A stretch of 64,000 nucleotides of DNA from Pseudoalteromonas sp. 0303 (GCF_013349995.1 NZ_JABVXF010000004.1:1-64000); one strand, 5' to 3'. Counted from the stretch's first letter, positions 45,486 to 55,439 are shown. Notes: generated by a model not told the origin, from the sequence alone. Made by a program: numbers and translations.

Positions 45486-48155
45486 ATGAGCGTTAAACGT
45501 ATTAGCCAATTTTTTAACCCTAAATCAGTCGCGGTCATTGGCGCCTCAAATTCCCCTAACCGAGCGGGCTTTGTGGTTATGCGCAACCTTTTACAAGGGG
45601 GTTTTAAAGGCCCAATCATGCCTGTTAGCTTAAATCACAGCGCTGTACACGGCGTATTAGCCTACCCGAGCATTGCTGCTCTACCTAAAGTGCCTGATCT
45701 TGCGGTTATTTGTACTAATAAAAACACCTTAATCAACATCATTAATGAGCTTGGAGAGCTTGGCTGTAAACATGCGGTAGTGATTGCTGCGGGTTTAAAC
45801 GCCGACCAAAAGCTCGCACTGAAAGAAGCAGCTGCTGAGGCTAATGTGTCTTTACTTGGGCCTAATTGCTTGGGCTTGCTGATTCCTCACATTGGCTTAA
45901 ATGCTAGTTTTTCGCATACAGTTGCAAGCCCAGGAAAGCTCGCTTTTGTGTCGCAATCGGCCGCGGTTTGCTCAACGATTCTTGATTGGGCGAAGAACAA
46001 AGAGATTGGCTTTTCATATTTTGTGTCTGTAGGTGATTGCCTTGATATCGACTTTGATGAGTTACTCGACTTTTTAGGCCGAGATGCAAAAACCAAGGCT
46101 ATTTTGTTGTATATCGATAATATAGAGGATATTCGCAGCTTTATTTCCGCAGCGCGAGCCGCTGCGTTTAGTAAACCTGTTATTGCCATTAAAACCGGTA
46201 AAACCAGTGCCGGTGCCCTTGCAGCAGAAATACACACTGGTGGCAAACAAAGCTCAGATGCAGTCTATGATGCGCTGTTTCAGCGAGCGGGTATGCTAAG
46301 GGTAAATGACTTACGAGAGCTTTTTGCAGCAACACAAACGCTGGCAATGCACCCCAAACTACTTAAAGTCGAGCAACTGACTATTCTAACCAATGGCGGC
46401 GGCCCAGGTGTCATGGCTGTGGATACGCTCTTGCAAAGCTCAGGAAAGTTGGCAGAGCTTAGCGACGAGACCAGAGCTGCGCTTAATAAAGTGATTCCGC
46501 AATCAGAAATGACCTCGAATCCGGTGGATATTTTTGGTGACTCAGCGCCAAGACGCTATCAACAAGCCTTAGAAATCTTGCTGCAAGCCAAAGAAGTTAA
46601 AAACCTGCTGATCATTCATACCCCTTCTGCGCTTGCACCGAGTGAAGATTATGCAGAGATCATTGTTGAAACCTTAGAGAAAATCCCGAAGATGGCTCGC
46701 CCTTATGTTATGACAAACTTTATGGGTGAAGATGCCGCGTATGCCGCGCGTAAGGTCTGCGCTAATAATGCCATTCCGACCTACCGTACACCTGAAGGTG
46801 CGGTTGGTGCGTTTATGCACTTGGTAAGTTATCGTCGTAACCAAAAACATTTAACGCAAACGCCAGAATCGAACACCGATGATGCAAAAATAAATAAAGA
46901 CGCAGCACGCACTGTAGTGAATGAGTTTTTAGCCGAAGAGCAAAGCTATCTATCAACCCATGAAGCAAGCCAAATTCTCACTCATTATGGTATTGATTGT
47001 ATTCAAACTGAGGTTGCTTACACGCCAACAGAAGCCAAAGAGCAAGCCATTGAACTGGGTTTTCCGGTAGCGTTAAAACTAATTAGCCCAAGTATTCCTT
47101 CAAAATCAGAAGTCGGTGGTGTGGTCCTTAATTTAAATGATGCGCAAGAAGTTGAACAAACAGCCTTTGCCATGCTGCTACGAATCAAAAACACCTACCC
47201 TGATGCGCATATAGAAGGTTTTTCACTGCAAAAGATGGCGCCGCGAGCAGGAGCTAATGAGCTGCGCATCGCTATAAAAACAGAGCCTAACTTTGGCCCA
47301 GTGATCTTACTGGGTGAAGCAGGCACCGGACTTGAATTCGCTCAAGCTGCAGTGGCATTACCGCCACTGAATATGAACTTGGCAAAATACCTGATTGCTG
47401 CGGCGCACGATAAAGGCGTACTTAAAGACCGCGTACTACCAGAAAAAGTCGATAAATACCGTTTATGTGCCCTACTCACCCGCATCTCGCAGCTGGTTAT
47501 CGACCAACCTGATATTACTAGTGTTGAGCTAAACCCTATTTTAGCCAGCAACGGGCAGTTTTTGGTACTTGATGCAACCATTGGCCTTAGCCGTTATAAA
47601 GCAAAAGCGAACCGTAAACGCTTGTGTATTCGCCCCTACCCGATTGAATTGGTGAAAGAAGTAACCCTTAAAAACAATACCCAAGCACAGCTAAGACCTA
47701 TCAAACCGGAAGATGAGCAAGCACACTTAGAGTTTGATCAATCATTGAGTAAAGAAGACAGATATAAACGCTTCTTCGGTGAATTACCGCAATTTAACCA
47801 TGATCAGCTCGCGAAAATGACGCAAATTGATTATGACCGAGAAATGGCGTTTATTGTCAGCCAAGAGCAAAATGGTTCAGCCTGTACATTAGGGGTGTCT
47901 CGTGTACTTATGGATCCAGACAAACTCGATGCTGAGTTTGCAATTGTGGTGCGCTCTGATTGCCAAGGTTTAGGACTTGGCACAATATTAATGAATGCGG
48001 CGATTGAGCATTGCAAGAACCAAGGCGTAAAACAAATTGCTGGTATTACCTTGCCAGAAAACACCGGCATGATTGAACTGGCACGAAAACTCGGGTTTAA
48101 GATCACCCGCGACTTTGAAGAAGGCAGCATTAATATGGTGCTAAAACTTAACTAA
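45486..48155 (+). CDS. patZ: Protein lysine acetyltransferase PatZ-like (ACS-ADP/GNAT fusion)
   Basis: The 889-residue protein joins an ADP-forming acetyl-CoA-synthetase-like part (CoA-binding Rossmann, succinyl-CoA-synthetase-like and ATP-grasp domains) to a C-terminal GNAT domain (about residues 740-889) with MTQIDYDREMAFIV and the acetyl-CoA-binding VRSDCQGLGLGTIL. Homologues (Pat/PatZ/Pka) acetylate acetyl-CoA synthetase and other lysines. The region HTGGKQSSDAVYDALFQRAG keeps a His (250) where active ADP-forming synthetases have their phosphorylated His. ATG 45486 has the SD AAGGAAA and matches the E. coli length (886). Confidence 0.92.
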   Translation: MSVKRISQFFNPKSVAVIGASNSPNRAGFVVMRNLLQGGFKGPIMPVSLNHSAVHGVLAYPSIAALPKVPDLAVICTNKNTLINIINELGELGCKHAVVIAAGLNADQKLALKEAAAEANVSLLGPNCLGLLIPHIGLNASFSHTVASPGKLAFVSQSAAVCSTILDWAKNKEIGFSYFVSVGDCLDIDFDELLDFLGRDAKTKAILLYIDNIEDIRSFISAARAAAFSKPVIAIKTGKTSAGALAAEIHTGGKQSSDAVYDALFQRAGMLRVNDLRELFAATQTLAMHPKLLKVEQLTILTNGGGPGVMAVDTLLQSSGKLAELSDETRAALNKVIPQSEMTSNPVDIFGDSAPRRYQQALEILLQAKEVKNLLIIHTPSALAPSEDYAEIIVETLEKIPKMARPYVMTNFMGEDAAYAARKVCANNAIPTYRTPEGAVGAFMHLVSYRRNQKHLTQTPESNTDDAKINKDAARTVVNEFLAEEQSYLSTHEASQILTHYGIDCIQTEVAYTPTEAKEQAIELGFPVALKLISPSIPSKSEVGGVVLNLNDAQEVEQTAFAMLLRIKNTYPDAHIEGFSLQKMAPRAGANELRIAIKTEPNFGPVILLGEAGTGLEFAQAAVALPPLNMNLAKYLIAAAHDKGVLKDRVLPEKVDKYRLCALLTRISQLVIDQPDITSVELNPILASNGQFLVLDATIGLSRYKAKANRKRLCIRPYPIELVKEVTLKNNTQAQLRPIKPEDEQAHLEFDQSLSKEDRYKRFFGELPQFNHDQLAKMTQIDYDREMAFIVSQEQNGSACTLGVSRVLMDPDKLDAEFAIVVRSDCQGLGLGTILMNAAIEHCKNQGVKQIAGITLPENTGMIELARKLGFKITRDFEEGSINMVLKLN

Positions 48156-48170
48156 AACTGGATCATTATT

Positions 48171-49118
48171 TTGCATCGTTTAAGAAATTACACTGCACGA
48201 GTTTTTGAAGGTAACGGTAAATATCGACGTATAGGACGCGCTCTCGACGTGTTTTTAATGTCGTTGATCATGATTAATGTGGTGGCGATTGTGCTGGAGT
48301 CAGTCGGCCCTTTAGCAAAGCAATATCATCACGAATTTTTAATGATTGAGCTGATTTCTGTCGGTATCTTTACCTTAGAATATGTGCTCAGGCTTTGGTC
48401 TTGTGTAGATAAAAGCGTGCATAAAGAAAGCCCGTTAACAAATTCAAAAATTCGCATTAAGTATTTCTTTTCGCCCATGGCGCTGATTGATCTCATCGCG
48501 ATTTTACCCACCATTCTGATGGTCTTTGTGAGTGTTGATTTACGCTTCTTACGAGTGCTTAGATTAATGCGTATCTTTAAGCTGACGCGCTATTCAAGGG
48601 CGATGCAGCTACTATTAAACTCATTCAAAGAAGAAAGCAGCTCACTGCTTGCGGCTTTTTTTATAATGGCCGTAGTGCTGATCATTGCTTCATGCGGTAT
48701 TTACTTAATTGAACACGATGTACAGCCAGATAAATTTGGCTCTATCCCTGCTGCAATGTGGTGGGCAATGGTGACATTAACAACCGTTGGTTATGGCGAT
48801 GTCGTGCCTGTGACTCCCCTTGGTCGTTTATTTGGTGGTGCTATTACACTGGTAAGTATGGGCATGGTGGCTATTCCAACTGGTTTGTTAGCCTCAAGCT
48901 TTTCTGAGCAGTTACGTAAACGCAGACAGGTGTTTACCGATGCAGTGCATGAAGCCGTTGAAGATGGGCACTTATCGCCTGTTGAAGAAGAGCACTTAGA
49001 AAACTTACGGTATAAACTGGGTTTAAGTCAGCAAGAGGCGAATAAAGCGATTCATAACGAGCTTAAAAACCGCAATCGCAATCTGTATTGCCGCCACTGT
49101 GGTAAACGCCAAGATTAA
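48171..49118 (+). CDS. Voltage-gated-type K+ channel
   Basis: The 315-residue membrane protein has six predicted membrane segments. S4 carries repeated Arg residues (DLRFLRVLRLMRIFKLTRYS), and the pore loop has the selectivity filter TVGYGD at about residues 204-209. The C-terminus is cytosolic and ends with YCRHCGKRQD, a possible half zinc-ribbon. The start is a TTG at 48171, as there is no ATG before S1, and the SD is weak. It lies 15 bp after the PatZ-like gene. Confidence 0.85.
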   Translation: MHRLRNYTARVFEGNGKYRRIGRALDVFLMSLIMINVVAIVLESVGPLAKQYHHEFLMIELISVGIFTLEYVLRLWSCVDKSVHKESPLTNSKIRIKYFFSPMALIDLIAILPTILMVFVSVDLRFLRVLRLMRIFKLTRYSRAMQLLLNSFKEESSSLLAAFFIMAVVLIIASCGIYLIEHDVQPDKFGSIPAAMWWAMVTLTTVGYGDVVPVTPLGRLFGGAITLVSMGMVAIPTGLLASSFSEQLRKRRQVFTDAVHEAVEDGHLSPVEEEHLENLRYKLGLSQQEANKAIHNELKNRNRNLYCRHCGKRQD

Positions 49119-49124
49119 CGAAAA

Positions 49125-49146
49125 GGGTAAAGTTTTAGCTTTACCC
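49125..49146. terminator. Shared terminator between the K+ channel and the sensor gene
   Basis: The stem GGGTAAAG/CTTTACCC with a 6-base loop ends at the stop codon of the minus-strand sensor gene. T-run support is stronger on the minus strand (TTTT). Confidence 0.75.
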
Positions 49147-52100
49147 TAAAATTCATCATCCCACTGGGTATCTAAAAGCGCTTTCACCTCATCACCTGCC
49201 ACAGGTTTGCTAAACAGGTAACCTTGGAAATACTCACAGCCTAAAGAGCGTAAAAACTGCAATTGCGTGCGGTTTTCAACCCCTTCTGCTACACACTCTT
49301 TACCCAAGCTTTTTGCCAGAGTAAGCGTTGAGTTGATAATCGCTTCATCACCTTTATCAATTCCAATATCATTAACAAAACTTTTGTCTATTTTAAGCAC
49401 ATCAACCGGAAAACGTTTCAAATAGGTCAGTGACGCATAACCCGTTCCAAAGTCATCCATATAAATACGACAGCCTAGGGCTTTGAGTTTTTCCATACTT
49501 TGCTGCGCTTTATCTGAGTCATGCATCATCACTGATTCGGTGATCTCAAACACTAACGCGCTCGCAGGAACTTTAATTGCGTTTATTGATTGATGTATTT
49601 TCTCAACCAGATTTTCGCTTTCAAAATCAAGAGCTGATAGATTAATAGAAATATATAAATCAGGATGCGTGGTACGCCATTGGCGCAGCTCAATCAATGC
49701 TCTTGATAGAGTCTGCAGCATAATTTTGGTGATTAGCCCGGAGCTTTCTGCTGCATTTGCAAAGTCTTCTGGTTTATATTCATCATTACTCGGCCAACGT
49801 AACAACACTTCAAGCCCCGCCACTTGGCGAGTCTCAGCGCTCACGATTGGCTGATAAAAATTACAAAACTCATGTTCTTGGTAAGCTTTACTTAGCTGTG
49901 ATTCAAGGTGCAAAGTACGCTGCACTTGTAAATTCATTTCTTGCTTATAGAACTGATAACAGCCTTCGACATGACTTTTCGCGTGGTACAGTGCCACATT
50001 GGAGGCTTTTAATAAGGCTTTGGTGTCCTTTGCATCATCAGGATAAACAGCAACACCAACACTCAGGTTCACCTTTACAGCTTGCTGGCTCAATTCAATA
50101 TGAGTATCGACACAATCCATCACTTTTGCACATAACAGCAGTAACTCATCAAGCTGTTTAAAATCTTCGGCAAGGATCACAAACTCGTCACCATCGAAAC
50201 GTGCCACGCTATCTTGTGGACGCAACACCTGTTTTAAACGCTTAGCAACACGCTTAATTAATTCATCAGACTCTTCACGCCCAAGCGAATCATTAAAGTG
50301 CTTAAAGCGCTTAATATTAACGTTTAATAACGCCACTTTTGTTTGATGGTAATCCGCTTGCTCAATAGCGTGAACGACTCGGTCGTTAAACAAGGTTTTA
50401 TTTGGCAGCCCCGTCAAAGCATCGTAGTTGGCCAGTAGATGCAGCTCGTTTTCAGCCAGCTTTTGCGCGCTAATATCAGTAACTATAATCACATAGCTAT
50501 CAAGTTGGCGATTATTGCCTGCAACCGCACTTATTTTTATTAATACTTGGCGCTTTTCACCGCCAGCAACTTCAACAACATCTTCGGCTGAAAAGTGCTC
50601 ACCCGATTCAAGCTTTTGCATAATGCGTAAGTAATGGATACGAGTTGATATAGGCATACCAAGTGTGAGCGAACGGCTAGAGCGAGGCTCTGCAGGAAAA
50701 CCAAAGGCATCTTGGAATGACTTATTGGTAGCGCGAATACGCAGATTTTTATCTAAGATAAACACCCAGTCGCGAGTTTGTTCAAATGCTGCACCAAACA
50801 AGCGGGCATTTTCTTCAAATACCAGCTCTCGGGTCATATTTGTGTAGGTACCAGCTACTTTTTCAGGGGCGCTGTCTTGCCACTCAACCACTTTGCCAAA
50901 GTCTTTATACCAGCGCCAATTACCATCAGCATGGCGCAGCCTGTAGGTGCAATTGAAGTAGCCTTTTTGTGTAGATAAAAACTCTAACCACTCTAACCGG
51001 AAAGTTTGTTTATCATGGGGGTGAATCTTTGCTAAATAATCATCTAAATTAACGCTGTCAGTTTCATAGCCTAACTCATTTTTAAGACGCGGCTGATAAA
51101 TAATCGGGCTTTGCGAAGACCAATCCCAAACCCCTGAATGACTGCCTTCGAGAGCAAGTTTTAAGCGTGCTTCACTCTCTTTACTTTCTTTATGGGCGGC
51201 TAGCAATATTTGTTGCATACGGTTACGTCTAAACACCCATGCAGCAACAAACAGAGCAACCAAAATTACATACAAAACAATAAAGTGAGGTGCACGCCAA
51301 GGTGGGTATTTCACTTCGATATTTAAAATTGCCGGCGGCGTTAACTCTCCGGTTAATGGATCTTTTGCCCATACCTTAAGGTGGTATTTTCCTGCACTGA
51401 GTTTTGGGAAGAGCACTCGGTTGTTATTGCGGGTATAAGTTTTTTGACCATCACCTAGCTGGTATTCATAAATGATACGTTCTTGATAGTTAAATGCCAT
51501 CGCCGAAAAGGCAACTTCGAGGCCTATATCATCATGCTCAAGGACGACACTATCGATTGGCTGCTTTAGTTCAGCGGGTAAATCACGAGACATCAAATCA
51601 AGGTTGGTAATATTTACGTGATCAATTAAAGCTTGCTGATAGTGGTTATCCATAGGGTAAAAATAGGTAAAGCCTTTTAGCGTACCATAGACAATTTGCC
51701 CTGACTCAAGCTTAGTAAATGCACCACTATTAAACTCGGTTGAGAATAACCCTTCTGAGCCAGTAAATTGCTGAAAATGTAAATTATCTGGGTTCAGTCG
51801 CCAAAGTCCTTTGTGGCTACTCATCCAGATCATACCGGCTTCATCAAGCACCATGTCGTATAACAAAGTACCTAACTTATTCTTTTCAAGGTCGATGGTA
51901 TAAATATGTTCGTAGGTGCTGGCGTCTAAGCCGATTAAGCCAAAGTTTGAAAGCGATAACCACAACACATTGTTGTTATCTATGATGTAAGACATCACAT
52001 TCACAGCAACATTTTCATGCTGTTCTGGTACTTTATATATCGTCGAGAGCTCGTATGTATCAGGGTCAACTTGATACAGAATACCTGCATTATAAAATAA

Positions 52101-53645
52101 CGGCGCTTTTGGGTTTGACGACAACGCAGGTAAAAATCCGTAGGCTAAAAACGGCTCAAACTCATCAAACTTGCCGCCTAGTCGGGTCACTTTTTGGCTA
52201 TCGATATTATAAACAAACATGCCGTAATCAGGGTGAACATAGTAAAGATCCCCCGATGGCATCAACAATATGCCATGCACCCAATCGTTAATTAAAACTT
52301 GGTTCTCGGGGTTTGCGGCTTTGACTGGGGTGGCCTGCCCGGTTTTCGGATCAAAGCTTAATATACCGCGATTAGTATGCAGCCATAACTTATCTTTGTA
52401 CGGCATGATTTGGTAAATACTGAATTCAGTAGTTATAAGGTCAACCTGATAATCTTTTAAAAACACTTCACTTTCGTAGGTTTCTAAATCAACCGCTGTT
52501 AAACCATTATGGGTGGCAAGCCAGAGACGATTTTGAAACTCAGTGATACTCCAAATTGAATGATGCGATAGCCCATCGCCTGTTAATGAGTTGGCTGTTA
52601 CATTGATAAAATTGTAATTGTCGTATGACTGATAGAATGCACCATCATTTTTGGTTGCCAGCCACATTCCACCAGAGCGGTCTTTCACAATATCAATAAT
52701 GCTGGTGTCAGCTAGTGTGTAACCACTTTCCTTTAGGCGCATATTCTTAGCTAACTCACCCGTTTCAGGGTTATATTCAAATAACCCTTTATCAGTGCCA
52801 AGCGTAATCGAGTTAGCCTCAGGAATAATCTTCCAAATATTTAATTCACTAATGAGTGTTTTATTTTTAAAGGCGATGTCTGGGGTATCAAACATGGCTT
52901 TTAAATTGCTAATATCAACCTGATAAAGCCCTCTAACAGCCCCCACTAGCAATGTTTGTTCATTGATAATAGCGAATGATTTCACATAATTTTGATAAAT
53001 ATGACTTGGCTCATTTTGCAAATGCTCAAGTTTACGGACTTTTCCTGATGCCAGCTCATAGACATAAGCACCATTACTGGTGCCCATAAAAATATAACCT
53101 TGGTACGCGAAAAGCTCTCGAATAACACTGCTTTTAACTCGCTCAGGAATTTCAAAAATAGAGGTGATTTTTTTCGTTTCTAAGTCTAGTTTGGCAAAAT
53201 CCCAGCCTCGCCCTAGCCAAAGTGTTTTGTCATCAACAGCTACCATGCTAAACACCGACTCAATAAAAATTTGCTCTTCAGTGGTTGGTTTAGCAATAAA
53301 CTGCTGATAAGTATCGGAAGTGGGATCATAGCGGAATAAACCCGCTTGTAGTGAAGCTATCCAGATATAGCCTTGTGGATCTTGGTAAATACGGTCAATA
53401 ATGGCATCTTCAAGCTCACCATTAGGGCCTTTGATATGAACCACCTGATAACCATCGTAGCGATTGAGGCCACCTTCAGTCGATAACCACAAGTAGCCAC
53501 TGTTATCGATAAGCATAGTGTTTACATAACTTTGCGATAAGCCTTCACTGGTTGATAAACGTTTTACCTGAGAGATAGCGGGATGGCTAAACAAGCCACA
53601 GGTCAAAATAAAAAATAACGCTATACTGGAGAAGAACTTAGTCAT
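49146..53645 (-). CDS. Reg_prop propeller sensor with PAS, degenerate GGDEF and EAL domains
   Basis: The 1499-residue protein has a signal peptide (1-26), two-component-regulator propeller repeats (about 30-690), a Y_Y_Y domain (about 715-780), one membrane segment (about 787-806), two PAS-like domains (about 825-945 and 948-1065), GGDEF (about 1070-1230) and EAL (about 1255-1490). The GGDEF motif reads DGDEF (1151-1155) and the usual Asp pair in FIDLDRFK is replaced (NVNIKRFK), so cyclase activity is unlikely. The EAL domain has EVL (1279-1281), the DDFGTGY pair (1397-1398) and AEGVE, so it is probably a c-di-GMP phosphodiesterase. The periplasmic ligand is unknown. Confidence 0.9.
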   Translation of the reverse strand: MTKFFSSIALFFILTCGLFSHPAISQVKRLSTSEGLSQSYVNTMLIDNSGYLWLSTEGGLNRYDGYQVVHIKGPNGELEDAIIDRIYQDPQGYIWIASLQAGLFRYDPTSDTYQQFIAKPTTEEQIFIESVFSMVAVDDKTLWLGRGWDFAKLDLETKKITSIFEIPERVKSSVIRELFAYQGYIFMGTSNGAYVYELASGKVRKLEHLQNEPSHIYQNYVKSFAIINEQTLLVGAVRGLYQVDISNLKAMFDTPDIAFKNKTLISELNIWKIIPEANSITLGTDKGLFEYNPETGELAKNMRLKESGYTLADTSIIDIVKDRSGGMWLATKNDGAFYQSYDNYNFINVTANSLTGDGLSHHSIWSITEFQNRLWLATHNGLTAVDLETYESEVFLKDYQVDLITTEFSIYQIMPYKDKLWLHTNRGILSFDPKTGQATPVKAANPENQVLINDWVHGILLMPSGDLYYVHPDYGMFVYNIDSQKVTRLGGKFDEFEPFLAYGFLPALSSNPKAPLFYNAGILYQVDPDTYELSTIYKVPEQHENVAVNVMSYIIDNNNVLWLSLSNFGLIGLDASTYEHIYTIDLEKNKLGTLLYDMVLDEAGMIWMSSHKGLWRLNPDNLHFQQFTGSEGLFSTEFNSGAFTKLESGQIVYGTLKGFTYFYPMDNHYQQALIDHVNITNLDLMSRDLPAELKQPIDSVVLEHDDIGLEVAFSAMAFNYQERIIYEYQLGDGQKTYTRNNNRVLFPKLSAGKYHLKVWAKDPLTGELTPPAILNIEVKYPPWRAPHFIVLYVILVALFVAAWVFRRNRMQQILLAAHKESKESEARLKLALEGSHSGVWDWSSQSPIIYQPRLKNELGYETDSVNLDDYLAKIHPHDKQTFRLEWLEFLSTQKGYFNCTYRLRHADGNWRWYKDFGKVVEWQDSAPEKVAGTYTNMTRELVFEENARLFGAAFEQTRDWVFILDKNLRIRATNKSFQDAFGFPAEPRSSRSLTLGMPISTRIHYLRIMQKLESGEHFSAEDVVEVAGGEKRQVLIKISAVAGNNRQLDSYVIIVTDISAQKLAENELHLLANYDALTGLPNKTLFNDRVVHAIEQADYHQTKVALLNVNIKRFKHFNDSLGREESDELIKRVAKRLKQVLRPQDSVARFDGDEFVILAEDFKQLDELLLLCAKVMDCVDTHIELSQQAVKVNLSVGVAVYPDDAKDTKALLKASNVALYHAKSHVEGCYQFYKQEMNLQVQRTLHLESQLSKAYQEHEFCNFYQPIVSAETRQVAGLEVLLRWPSNDEYKPEDFANAAESSGLITKIMLQTLSRALIELRQWRTTHPDLYISINLSALDFESENLVEKIHQSINAIKVPASALVFEITESVMMHDSDKAQQSMEKLKALGCRIYMDDFGTGYASLTYLKRFPVDVLKIDKSFVNDIGIDKGDEAIINSTLTLAKSLGKECVAEGVENRTQLQFLRSLGCEYFQGYLFSKPVAGDEVKALLDTQWDDEF

Positions 53646-53660
53646 TGACGTTCCAAATTG

Positions 53661-54086
53661 CTAACTTGGCACTGTGTCACGCGTAAAGTGCATCGCAACT
53701 ACGTTTCGATGCGCATATACCTCAAACAACGATTGCAAAGAATTGGGTAATGTTAATGCATAGTTAAACCCATTTTGTAGATAAAAATCAATCAGATTTT
53801 GGTACACGAAGGTAAAAACTGTCCCTTTTTGTGCGGCGGTGACAGCCGCAAGTAATTGTGAGGCAATTTTTTGACCCCGCCATACTTCATCAACATAAAG
53901 GGTAGACAAAAATAACAGCCCAGCTTGGTTTTGAACTCGGCAAGCGGCAATTATTTCTGTTTCTTTGTAAGCAACCCATACTTGGTCAGCTTTGGTCGCT
54001 CTGCCGCGAGCCTTGTGTTTATCATAAAATTTGTTTACTAACGGCGTTTTAATTGGCTCAAGTAAACAAAATCTAAACACAGCCAT
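53661..54086 (-). CDS. GNAT-family N-acetyltransferase
   Basis: The 141-residue protein has the GNAT core: the beta-strand IIAACRVQN, LLFLSTLYVDEVWRGQKIASQLL with a Q-x-x-G-x-A-like acetyl-CoA loop (RGQKIASQ), and FVYQNLIDFYLQNGFNYAL. The substrate is unknown. The downstream end lies 15 bp from the large sensor gene; upstream, a small DUF gene ends 2 bp before its start. Confidence 0.8.
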   Translation of the reverse strand: MAVFRFCLLEPIKTPLVNKFYDKHKARGRATKADQVWVAYKETEIIAACRVQNQAGLLFLSTLYVDEVWRGQKIASQLLAAVTAAQKGTVFTFVYQNLIDFYLQNGFNYALTLPNSLQSLFEVYAHRNVVAMHFTRDTVPS

Positions 54087-54088
54087 GG

Positions 54089-54289
54089 TTAGCTCATTAA
54101 CGAAAGGTAATGCTCAAATTGCTGCTTAAGAAAAGCTTGCTCAGACATAGGGCGATTATTTATTGCAGTGTAAACACCTTCGCGAGTGTTCTTACCGCGC
54201 TTTATTTGATAAGCCCAAAAAGACGCTTCGTAATCCAATTGAATTTGATATTTTTGCTCTCGTGGCAATTTACATAAATTGAAACTCAT
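54089..54289 (-). CDS. Small DUF3283-like protein
   Basis: The 66-residue protein begins MSFNLCKLPREQKYQIQLDYEAS and ends SEQAFLKQQFEHYLSLM. From memory this fits DUF3283, a short family of unknown function in Vibrio and Pseudoalteromonas. It precedes the GNAT gene by 2 bp and is co-transcribed with it. Confidence 0.6.
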   Translation of the reverse strand: MSFNLCKLPREQKYQIQLDYEASFWAYQIKRGKNTREGVYTAINNRPMSEQAFLKQQFEHYLSLMS

Positions 54290-54442
54290 ACTTTCTCAGC
54301 AATAAATTTTTGATTTTGCAAGTATAACAAAATTAACAGGCTTTAATCCCTTTTATTAGCTTAAAAAGCCCACGGATAAGCTTGATTTTGGAAACACATA
54401 TCAGTAAATTAACGAGCAATTTATGTACGCAAGGAACGCACG

Positions 54443-55144
54443 TTGTCGAAGTATCTGAGTCACAGATTTGCCTTATTTTTGCTGTTTTTTTGCTTCTCAA
54501 GTAGTGCCAGCACTAATTTACTGATCTTTAATCGCCCCGCCGATACACCACAAGCTCGCTATGTTATTGATTTAATGAAAATGGCATACAAAGAAATTGG
54601 CTATGAGATCCATATTATCGACTTTAATCATCAAAATGCCTTGGTTGCCGCGAATCAAGGAGTACTCGATGGGCAACTAGGCCGCATTGCCAATGTTAAA
54701 GATGATTACCCTAATTTATTGAAAGTAGACTATCCGCTTTTTGATTTTAATCTAGTGCTACTGAAAAACTGCCGACAATGCCAATATGAAGATCTTAAAT
54801 CGTTAGCAATTCAGTCAAGCTACCCGGCAGCCCAGAGTTATATCGATAACCATCCATTTGATGGTGATGTGATCAAGGTCAGAAATGTCACTGCGCAGCT
54901 TAACTTACTCACGCAAAAACGTGTTGAAGGAACAATATTACTAGAATTTTTACTGTCGACTAAGCACCCGGGGTTTGATCAAACAGCCTTTCATAAACAG
55001 GTTTTAATGCCGATGCAGAGCTTTCACTTTGTGCATAAACGGCATAAAGCGATTATTCCGCAACTAACTAAAGTACTTAAAAAGCTTGATGAAAACGGCA
55101 CGGTGCAATTTTTAAAATCGAAATACAACCTCAGTAAATTTTAA
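54443..55144 (+). CDS. Periplasmic substrate-binding-like protein (short)
   Basis: The 233-residue secreted protein has a signal peptide (about 1-22, ending SSSAS) and an SBP_bac_3-like pattern: LLIFNRPADTPQARYVIDLMKMAYKEIGYEI, the NQGVLDGQLGRIA segment and a late LKKLDENGTVQFLKSKY. No permease or ATPase is nearby. The start is TTG 54443, supported by AAGGAA 6 bases upstream. The 3' end overlaps the convergent DUF1289 gene by 4 bp. Confidence 0.8.
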   Translation: MSKYLSHRFALFLLFFCFSSSASTNLLIFNRPADTPQARYVIDLMKMAYKEIGYEIHIIDFNHQNALVAANQGVLDGQLGRIANVKDDYPNLLKVDYPLFDFNLVLLKNCRQCQYEDLKSLAIQSSYPAAQSYIDNHPFDGDVIKVRNVTAQLNLLTQKRVEGTILLEFLLSTKHPGFDQTAFHKQVLMPMQSFHFVHKRHKAIIPQLTKVLKKLDENGTVQFLKSKYNLSKF

Positions 55145-55386
55145 AAATCAAAACCGCCTTGCTCAGGATTTTTTTGTTGCAGCTCTGCCTGCTGTTTTTT
55201 CTGAAGGAAACGTTTATAGCGCTGTTGGCATAAGCTAATGACTTTACGTTTTTCTGCATTGGTAAACTTATTCCAATAAAAACGCTCATCACGACTACGG
55301 TAGCAACCTTTACAATAGCCTCGATTATTAACTTGGCATATTCCTTTGCAAGGGCTTGGAATTTCAAATATTTCAATCTGTTGCAT
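55141..55386 (-). CDS. DUF1289 small Cys-rich protein
   Basis: The 81-residue protein begins MQQIEIFEIPSPCKGICQ and has four cysteines in CKGICQ and CKGCYRSRDE, followed by WNKFTNAEKRKVISLCQQRYKR. This is the DUF1289 pattern, possibly a metal or Fe-S site. ATG 55386 was taken; a GTG one codon upstream is possible. Confidence 0.8.
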   Translation of the reverse strand: MQQIEIFEIPSPCKGICQVNNRGYCKGCYRSRDERFYWNKFTNAEKRKVISLCQQRYKRFLQKKQQAELQQKNPEQGGFDF

Positions 55387-55439
55387 CACAAATGCCGGTT
55401 AATAAGTAATATTAAAAGTATAGCCTGAAAATTAACCAT

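Noticed and set aside
45887..46246. A 119-residue antisense frame inside the PatZ-like gene
   Set aside because: It is a shadow of a well-supported coding gene with no family resemblance or SD.
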